Positions 54,946 through 64,000 of a DNA stretch of 64,000 nucleotides are shown piece by piece. The position numbers and the translations under genes are program-made. Under the pieces are notes generated by a model, which made no database searches, had not been told where the DNA came from, and saw only the letters and a list, made by a program, of their open reading frames with translations. This DNA comes from Ischnura elegans (taxonomy: Eukaryota; Arthropoda; Insecta; Odonata; Coenagrionidae): assembly GCF_921293095.1 (NCBI RefSeq), contig NC_060258.1:1116001-1180000 (forward strand), given 5' to 3'. Each line of letters opens with the position of its first letter. The first letter of the stretch is position 1.

Positions 54946-55899
54946 TTTCTGCTTGCGATGTTCTCATACATTAAATTTTAACACTCACAGAAACTGATTT
55001 CTATAGTTTGAAATAGTATATCACTATATGTAATCCCTTTTTTTCTTATAAGTATCACAGTTGAGCCTGCAAAAAGTTGCTATTCATTGAAGCATTTGAG
55101 ACGCTGGCAGAGAATCATACCATGAACAATTAATTATTTCAAAAAAATTATATCACCAAATAAATCACACAGGTCTTTATAGTAGTCCAGTGCCGTGAAT
55201 TAGGCTTACTTTTGATTTCATTGAAAATTTTCTAATGAGATATTTAAGCAGTGTTGTTGATTGGGATTATCTTCTTTTATATGTATCATGATCTGCTGTT
55301 ATAGTTACAGATTATCCCTTTGGTGTTACAAGATTTGCAAATCAGTGGGTAAATTCTTCAGGACAAGCATCGGTCTGTTGTGTATTCCCATCATGGTGTC
55401 CAATGCAGATATAACATTAACCTATTACAGCCCAGACATACCTATGGATACGTCATACATTAAATATTACTAAATACTCTCTAGTTTGTTGATTATGCAA
55501 TTTCTTTGCATTTTATGACAGAAGAAAGCCTTGAAATGGTAAACAAGTTTAATGATAACAAGGTATACAATTTACATAATTTTAGCCTTTATTTGCGATT
55601 CTTATGCTCACTTACAGATGTCTGGTTACAACCTACTCAGAAATCACCACCGTATGGTCATGTGAAATTTAAATTTTCTTATTCAGTATTGATTTTCTGA
55701 ATCCAGTTTTTCCCTTTTTTATTTTAAAAGAATGAGGAATATTATCTTTTAAAAGACATTCATTTCTCTTTCAATCTCATAACAAAACTAATCAGGAAAG
55801 CATTGACGTATCTAAAGATACATCTGGGCAAAAGTAGCAATAAAAATTCAATTTTTAACTCAAAGCTATTTCATTCTACTTATTGATTTAATAAATAGA
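54946..55899. other. No recognisable gene
   Basis: AT-rich. 64-70-codon plus frames (55261-55473 and 55506-55700) have no motif. Confidence 0.4.
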
Positions 55900-58555
55900 T
55901 AGGTAATAGGGTAATTTCCTTCATCAAAGACAACGAAATGCATTGATTGCGATTCATTACACACCATTAGTGCATTTATAATATACAAATTATTTGGTTT
56001 TAGATATCCCAGTTTAGACGAATGCCACGGTCAATTTTAACCTCATTTGAAAAAGGCCAGATTGGTGCCCATGCGATGCCACTCCACGTGATGTCAAAGG
56101 TACCTAGTTTCTATACCAGTAGATAGGAGTTTTACATGGTCTGAGATTACCAATGCACTCATGAGACACAGAGGACAGGGAAAAATCTCATAATAATCAT
56201 GTCATTAAGAATACCTAAGTTCGAAAAGTTTCCTTCGTTTGATAGGGGAATAATAATCCTAATTTAAGCCAAGCGCCACCTGCTAGCAGGGTACTCAGCT
56301 ACCTGCTAGCAGCCTGCGTCATATCAGCAGTCAAGCCTCTCCCCAAGGTCACCACATATGCCGACAGCTGGAACCAGAAATACATCACGCAGACTTTTCC
56401 CATCATTCTCACTTTGCCGGCACGTTTTTGGGCGCTTGACTTTTTCGCTTTTTATTTCATCGCCAAAAATAGATATCGTTATTTGAAAATCTAAGAGCGT
56501 GAAATGCCCACTCCAGGAGTAATAATCTTTCGATTTAGACGATAAGAAAATAGTAGGAAACCACCCTATTATTTCGTTAACCTAATTTTGTGATAGTTCA
56601 AATACAATTTTATATTTCTGCCAATTTATGAAGTACAATATTGAAAAATTACGAAAATACAGCAGAACAGGTATTGTCTCAGAATTGATTACTTTGTTTC
56701 TCATTTAACTTACACCTGGAAATGATATCCAGATTACAAGCCAGAAATCAGTGTAGGAAATAAAAATTCCGTGAGGATTGATAAAAAAACTACTCCCCTA
56801 TGTTGTCCAAAACTTTGTATTATATACTCAACCTAGAGTTTACTAGGAGGAATCAGTGCTCTAAAAACTTCTCAACTATCTCTTTTGAAAATAATTTTTT
56901 AGTTACTTTTGTGGCACACCCCTTGCTATAAATGTCAAGAAAACATCAAAGGAGATACCATTTACACTGGGAAGAAAAGACGTATCTAAGTGATGGAGCA
57001 GAGGTGAAACATATCTGACATAGCTCTCCCATCAATGCAGTCAGCACAAATATTTAACCTTTTCCTTACTAAAGACATAAATATATGTGTGGACATTTCT
57101 TGACCAGGGAAATGAAAGCAGTATATTTCCATTTGAGATTTTCCTGAACAAGAGAACGAAAGCCATATATATATGTTTTTTACCTCTCCCCCTTTTATGA
57201 CGGTTGCAGGTGTACGATGTCTTTCTTTCAGGTCCCAACACTGCGGGGTTTAGGATTTACCCTCGGAATCCAGGAGCAGGTACCCTGACCCCTCGTCATT
57301 TACTACCCCTCTTAGCGGCCATGCAATCGCTTATCTAGCCAGTTTTCGAAATAAATATTTGTTCTTCTATCAAGAAATATAAACTAAAAATTGAATTTTT
57401 GGTCTTTTGAGCTGCGTATACAATTTTTAAATGAAATTCTATGATAATTATTAACTTATATCTCGATTTCTGTACAAACATCAAAATGGAAATTGTTGCT
57501 GCATTAAATGCATTAATGTTGACCTTAGATTTTAGTTTAAAATTTGAAAATGGTCAGAAAAAATGAGGAATTCAATTCAAAGTCTGCAATTTACGTGCAA
57601 GCATCAGTTACCCACGGCTAATTACTTATAAGCAATACATAAGTTGACCGCGAACCAATGCTGCAGGTATGGTCTTAAGCCCGGAAAGGAGGAAGCACAA
57701 CTACTCTCGGAGTCTGAGATAATGCGGAGTACCGGCGGGGAGGGGTCGAAAAAGGTTCTGCAAGACCCTTCTTAACGAACGTCTCCCAAAAATACTCCAT
57801 ACCACGAGAAAGAAGTCTCTCAGGGCTCAGTACAGCAGTCATGCTAAGACGAAAACTCTGCCATCTCGAAAGGACTAAGACAAGTTTTCAGAACAATACC
57901 TATTATTTTTCCTTTTATTTTTTTATTGCCTAAATCGAAAGACTCTTGGAGTACGTATTTCACGCTTTTAGATTTTTAAATGACGATATCTATTTTTCGC
58001 GATTAAATGAAAAGTGAAAAATTTCAAGCGCGCGAATACGCGACGCGTAAGGAGGAGTGATGGGAAAAAGTCTGTGCGACGCATTCCTGGTTCCCCCTCC
58101 TGCCTTGTGAGGTGACCTTGATCAAGGCTCTGAGCGCTGATAGGACGCAGGATGCTAGCGGGTACCTTGCTGGCTGGTAGCTCTTGGCTTAAAAAAGGTT
58201 TATTAATACCTTATCAAACGAAGAAAACTTTTTGACCTTAGCCAGTTTCAATAGGTGATTATTAAGACATGTTTCCCTGAGCTCTGTGCCTCATGCATGC
58301 ATTGGTAATCTCATACGATGTATAACTCCTATCCTCTTGTGTAGAAACTAGGTCCCTGTGACGTCATGTGGAACGGAATCGCATGGGTGCCAATCTGGCC
58401 TTTTTCAAATGAGGTTAAAATTTGACCCTTGCCATTCGTCTAATCCGGTATTTCAAAAACGAAATAATTTGTGTATTATGAATACACTAATGGTGGGTAG
58501 CGATTCGCAATCAATGCCTTTCATTTTCTTTGATGAAGAAACTACCCTATTGTTA
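55900..58555. mobile_element. Large foldback element (about 2.65 kb)
   Basis: The left arm (about 55900-56580) and right arm (about 57900-58555) are diverged reverse complements over roughly 680 bp. Shared blocks, from outside in, are TAGGGTA, TTCATCAAAGA, GCATTGATTGCGA, CACCATTAGTG, AATTATTT, TAGACGAATG, GGCCAGATTGG, GTGATGTCA-like, TAGGAGTT, ACCTTATC/GATAGG, CCTGCTAGCAGC-like and AATAGATATCGTTATTT. The 1.3-kb centre has no transposase that I recognise. A partial relative is at 4365-4700. Target duplication is not clear. Confidence 0.75.
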
Positions 58556-58649
58556 AAAATTTGATACCCTCTTTTAACCTACAAATAGTAATATATTTAT
58601 AGTGTTTGGAATATTACTACTCTCAACAAATCACCCTCTACCTAGTCGA

Positions 58650-59560
58650 TGGCTTTATTTGAACTCATCTCCAGATTGCGACATCGGAGTAGGGTCTCAG
58701 TCAATGAGAAGGAATATGATTGAAGAAATTCAAGGTCAACATTATATAAATTGAAGCATCTGGCAGATAATGGGAAGAATGATGGCAATGTTAGGCTTTA
58801 TAAAGAGCAACCATTTTTGAGATTTTGAACAAGACTTTCAACATGCTTAGTGCAGAAGAATACTGTTTGGTAGATTAATCAATCAACCCCTACTATGGTA
58901 TACATGGCTGCAAGCAATGTATTAGAGGGAAACCAGTAACAATTGGGTTTAAATTATGGTGCATTGCTGAATCAAAAGGCTACTTTTATCATGCTGAGCC
59001 GTATGCTGGAGCTAACACCAACCTTGAGAGAACAGATCTTGGTCTAGGAGGAGATGTAGTTTTAGGACTAGTGGATGAGATTAAATAACCACCAGATACA
59101 AAAATATTCGTCGACAACTTATTCACATCAGAAAAGCTGCCAAAAAAGTTGATAGGAAGAAGCTTGCATGGCAATGGAACCCCTTGTGAAAATAGAATCA
59201 AGAGTATAACCTTCCAGAAAAAAACTGCATTTCAAAAATCAAAACGGGGTCTGCTCAGGTTAAATCAAACAGTTTCCAACAAATTATACGGTAGAACGAT
59301 AATAACCCAGTTACCATGATTAATAATTGTATGCATAATAAAATGAAAACTGATGCTTATTATTCCATCACCGAAAAGAAAAAAAATAATATTACAAAGC
59401 CAGTGGCGATCGCAACATTCTCACATGGGTGGAGTAGACCTAGGCCATCAATTATTGGCAAATTAACGGACAACGATGAAGAATACAAAATGGTAGTTCA
59501 CCTATTTAAGATGGGACTTGAATGTATTGATTGTACAGGGATGGCTTCGGTATAGAAAAC
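58650..59560 (+). pseudogene. piggyBac-type transposase pseudogene, different subfamily
   Basis: Plus strand: KHLADNGKNDGNVRLYKEQP (58755-58815), INPYYGIHGCKQCIRGKPVT then IGFKLWCIAESKGY (58884-58985), LGLGGDVVLGLVDEIK (59040-59090), FVDNLFTSEKLPKKL (59107-59152) with the second catalytic Asp, and NGTPCENRI (59170). After a shift, 59355-59555 reads YYSITEKKKNNITKPVAIAT, then FSHGWSRPRPSIIGKL, where the family has YNxxMGGVDRxD, so the third catalytic Asp is lost. Several stops. The motifs differ from the 27990-30341 element, so this is another lineage. No TTAA-bounded ends were identified. Confidence 0.75.
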
Positions 59561-62500
59561 TGAGATACAGGGTCATATTTCTGTAAAATTTCAAAATCCT
59601 AATGTCCATTGTTCACGTTATAATACTTCATATCATAATACTATAATACCTAATGCTCAAAATTATATTATATTATGCATAAAAATTCAAGTATAAAAAA
59701 CCACTCGAAGGCTTAAGCAATGAATTATTTAGCAGTAACGTACATCAACCCAATTACATGATATTGTACATTGTTGATTCCTCAAGTGCCAATATGTATC
59801 TTAAGGTACATATAGGATTAAGCAACACAAATGTTAGAGATTAAAAAAAACATTTTTTTCTTCATCAGATATGACGGCAAATCATAATTTAAGCAAGGAA
59901 AGTAAAATATTTAAAAAAAATCTTCTGGGCATTCATGGGTAACTAAGGTTTCTTGAGGTGTACCACATGGATAAATATTGGGCCATATTCTTTTTGTCAT
60001 TTATATTACTGACAAGTAAAGTGCAGGGGGCTACACCATTCCTTTATGTAGACTGTACTAGCAAAATGAATGACTAATAAAATGCCACAATCGCTCAAAC
60101 CGTGATCCAGTAGGTAGTGACAGGAATGAAAGTGGACCACGAATCTGTAGCGTCTGAAGCGGGAGCACTCGGGAGCATTGGGAGCGTGTACTGGACTACA
60201 CTCTTACACAAGTGTATTACCATTCACGAGATGGTGATTTTCTAATGAAAATAATAAAATATTTACGTGCTTAAAATGTGAATAATCTTAATCTTTAGAT
60301 TTTCTAAGCCATTTAGTCAGTGAATATGAACTTTTCAATAGTATGATTCACCTCAAGCGTTAGAAACACATTTTATATTCACACGGTTACAACCCTGTAT
60401 GCAAATGTTAGAGAGATTTTACTTTAAAACTTTAAGATCAAATGGTGCTATTTAAGGCTATAAAAAAATGCCTAAACCGAGGAAACACATACAAAACAAT
60501 AATTCACTCACAACAATAAAAGTCGCAATTGAGACTTGCCCTTTAGACAACTTGATAATAATTACCTACATGCTATACACGACATACTACCACCTTAACT
60601 AGTTTCAAAACAAATACTACGTATAGCTGGCACGATCGACCGGAAAAAAAGCTTCAAGGCAAAATATTTCATCATCACCGTTTTTGTTAACTTGTCCATC
60701 AAAATGATGACACAAACTTTCAAGACAAGCACAACTGAGACACCAATTGGGTGACACGACTTACTTAGAAACAAACAATGGCATAACACCGAATGGAATT
60801 ATGCAGTTTCATACACTGTTATTGCAGAAGACAGAATTATAAGAAATTGATCAAAATACTCACTTTGAGAGTCAGGAGGTTCTGGAATGAATGTTTTACG
60901 ACCAAAATCCTGGAAAGGAAATTGGACAGATGAAGATTAACAAATTGGCAGCTGAATACTTTTTCGTCATTCCATGAACAAATGCTACAGCTACAGATAC
61001 GTAATTTTAAGGCGTAAAAAGCCATTGAAAGGGTTGAAATAAGGCCGTTACAACTTCAATACAACCAGAGCGAAATAATATTCATTCAATACATTAAAAG
61101 GTAGAATTAGCAAGTAACGAAATAGAAATAATGACATAGCTATGGTCTATAATGGGCATCTTTTCATATCGAGGGCCAGAGGAAATAGCAAAAAAATAAT
61201 ATATGCAGAAACTTACTGACTACAGCCCTATCTCAGTGAATAAAATAGAAACATTTCCCGATTATCAGATAAATAGATGAAAGGACCAAAAGAAAAAAAA
61301 ATAGCCCAATCATAGCACACCCTAATATCTACCATCTCCACCTGGAATTTCATTGGTGACAACACATCCCGGTACCAAATCAATATTTAACATATTAAAT
61401 TTACACAATAATACTGACACAACACCGGCAAATATCGATATAAATGGTAGAAATCCGTAGACACAATGATAACACGACAATACAGCAGCAATGGAAAAAG
61501 TTTAAATATGCCTAAGGCGTTCACAGTATACTTTTATCGAATACTAATTTTCAACAGATCTCCACCATGTTATGGAATCAAAACTTATGCCGCATTCTTA
61601 ACGATATTACGGGCGGGAGAAAGCGCAGCGACTGCAATCGAATTAACACAATACACGCTACTTATCTTCATGTGGGAATGGCTCATAATTTAAAGTAAAC
61701 TGCTACCCATATAATTACCAATAATATAAACCCAAATTTATCCGTTTTACTCTCAAGCACATCCTAAAAATCAGAAGATTATAAATGATGGACAAAGGAC
61801 AATCAACCGTGTGGTATAAAATCCAATTGGTAGAACACAACAAAGTTACATTGAGACAACGAATATCAACTCCCCACCAAGTAGTATACGTGACCTAAAT
61901 CCAGAATGTATTCGAGGGCCGCATTGCAATCATAATATAACCTGTAGTGAGTCAAGCTTTAACAACGTAGTCACACATAAATGAAACACAAACTGCAAAC
62001 AATAGCAAATAAGTAGGTTATGTAAGAGTCAACACTTTAGAAATGAGTAGTACCAAGTCTAGCAACACAAGTCACTACGCCTTGTTACATGGCATTGATA
62101 ATTAAAACTTACGAATGTGGGATCCAGATTACAAACACCTAGGATTAAGGAACGATAAATGAACTTAAAAGCGACATAGAATGCAGAGAATCCTAAAAAT
62201 AACGTACCAGACCACTTTTACTTTCTCGTTACTGTTCTCTCAGCAGGAAACGAGCTATCAGTGCACTCGTGGCAAAATACCCATAATACCACGCAAGTCA
62301 AGACTCAAAGCATAGATACGGCGTTACCATGTTGATTGGAAACAATTGCAGTTAGCGCGGCAGTTTGTTTCTAAGCTGGCATGTATGCGGCTATTGTGAC
62401 GACAACATATGATGTATCACGTTTTTAAAATACATTTTAAATTAAGTTGGCTGTTTAATTAAAAAGAAATATATTTTGTATTTCGAGAAATTCATAGCCA

Positions 62501-64000
62501 ACCTTAAAGTAAGCCTATAAGTTCCACTGAATACAATAACATAAATGAAATTTATTTCATAAAATAAAACATTACAGTATTTAGCTAACATAGTGATATA
62601 CACTAAAATATTTTTTCGAAGGCAATAGACTCATCAGTTTCGGGAAAAGTATTAAAATAATTTTTAAAAGCTACAATTTGTTATTAAAAAGGATGTCGTT
62701 TAATAGGAGACCAAACTATATCTTACGTCACCTTAATTTTCCCTTGCGCCAGGAAATAAGAACAGGATGTAAGAAATAATACTGGATTACAACAGCCATA
62801 TTTCATTTTATAATGACGTCAATAAATGTACTTTAAGAAACTCATATTATAACAAGCCTTCAAATAATGTTACCTTCGGTTTGAAAACAATAGTAATTTT
62901 TTTCACCTGTAGCCAAAACCAATAGGCAAGATGCTAAAGTCATAGTATCTTAGAAGCCATTTCAGTAATTATGTATGAGTTTGCTGATCGGAAAATTGAT
63001 TAGTTTTTTTACAGGGATTAAAACTTGGGAAAACACCTGGATTCCCAAAAGTGACGTCACAAGCCAAGTGATCATGCATTATCGTCACGGAAGTCGGCCA
63101 GATCTATGTATGGTCACTAAAGATCGGAGGAGGGAACTGCTTCGAGACAAGTTTATGGTCAAGGTCAAGCATTAGTCAATTTCTCAAATAGTTTATTTCA
63201 TTGACTACGCAGGCTTTGATTGCACAAATGTGATGACCCCGTCGAAATTTTTTATGTGAGCGAAAGGCATGAATATTTGCTTGGACAAATGATTTCGGGC
63301 TTGGTTCGAATTGAGGTACGTGGTTTCTTATGTTAATGTTTAATTCTGGTGTATTAAAGGTGTCAGCGTTGTTATTGGAGCAAAGAAATTCCTCGAGTCT
63401 TCGAAAGAAGGGTAAATCAGATCCAATAGAAACAATTTTTTGTCTGGAATTTGAAAGAGATGTAATTATAGTTGACACTGAACATTTTTCATAAACTTGG
63501 TGAGAAGAATGGTCACTCTTTAATGCATCGTAGGTTACCTGAATTTGAGAATACTAATTTCATAAACTTCATTGATTTATCATTGTGGAATCGATGTTTG
63601 TGACGTATCCACATGATGACGGAGGATTGAGTGGTAATTGCTACTTCCCTTGAGTTTTGAAGGAACTCATTTTCATCACAGCTACTCGAACTGAACCATC
63701 CAAACAGTTTTTCAACTATTTCGATTTTCTTCATCGTGAGCATAGCAAATCATACATGATCCGTAAACTGTATTGCACATTCATGCATCTTGTGGCATAG
63801 TAATTACGACTTGAAGTATAATTGTTTTCGTGTGTTCACTATGTTAGTATCCCTTTCTATCAGTGAAATAGTATCCTACGAATCGTAGACTTTCCTTGAA
63901 CATAAAATGCCAGACTTAACAATCCAATACCAATTTGGTGATATTATTTGTTATATATGGTTAATTAATTCGTCATCTTATAATTCTCTGCCAGCCTCTG
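59561..64000. other. No recognisable gene
   Basis: AT-rich for 4.4 kb. The largest frames (63176-63478, 100 codons, and 63513-63743, 76 codons, both minus) are adjacent and read as ordinary protein-like sequence without a motif that I know. 61466-61693 (plus) is likewise unrecognised. They could be host exons or random frames. Confidence 0.4.

Noticed and set aside
1..64000. tRNA or rRNA genes
   Set aside because: I looked for the tRNA B-box word GGTTCGANNC with a matching A box, and for conserved rRNA words, and saw none that fit.

Overview
The window looks like AT-rich nuclear DNA of an arthropod, most likely an insect. It has no operons or close-packed genes. Nearly everything recognisable is transposable-element material of kinds common in arthropods: Penelope-like elements with a GIY-YIG nuclease, CR1/Jockey-type and another LINE, mariner, piggyBac, hAT-type MITEs, solo LTRs, a KDZ-like remnant, and a Mutator-like/YqaJ pseudogene. 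I cannot name the species. I saw no rRNA or tRNA gene, no CRISPR array and no prokaryotic operon.

Layout. 1-5.7 kb: diverged repeats, a KDZ-like transposase scrap and a MITE. 5.7-15.4 kb: a nest of elements. Its core is a recent Penelope-like inverted dimer (6634-10356, two 1755-bp arms head to head, flanked by a 13-bp direct repeat). Beside it lie two decayed minus-strand LINE copies, one split by a mariner, and a plus-strand LINE 3' end. Related repeats in opposite orientation frame the nest. 15.7-27 kb: a solo LTR candidate, a foldback element and its half copy, hAT-type MITEs (one with a perfect 8-bp duplication), a TTAA-flanked piggyBac-type MITE, and an 842-bp segment bounded by perfect 39-bp inverted repeats. 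27.4-30.3 kb: piggyBac relics, including one whole 2352-bp element with a broken transposase. 30.4-34.2 kb: local tandem duplications, then a degenerate second Penelope-like element ending in a complete predicted hammerhead ribozyme. 36.4-37.8 kb: the best candidate for a host gene, a minus-strand 441-codon first coding exon with an ankyrin repeat and a good splice donor. 38-38.7 kb: a Penelope 3' end with a hammerhead-like fold, and a mariner tail. 43.7-44.7 kb: a 5'-truncated LINE reverse transcriptase. 45.5-47.1 kb: the Mutator-like/YqaJ pseudogene. 49.3-54.7 kb: three partial copies of one repeat, one split by a 1518-bp solo LTR. 53.9-54.2 kb: another Penelope 3' end. 55.9-58.6 kb: a 2.65-kb foldback element. 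58.65-59.56 kb: a third, different piggyBac pseudogene. The last 4.4 kb hold nothing I recognise.

The genes do not form a pathway. Only the Penelope dimer keeps long undamaged reading frames with catalytic motifs, and both copies lack the N-terminus. The most unusual features are the dimer inserted as one unit, and hammerhead-type folds at three Penelope 3' ends, two of which share an altered core and a common downstream motif.
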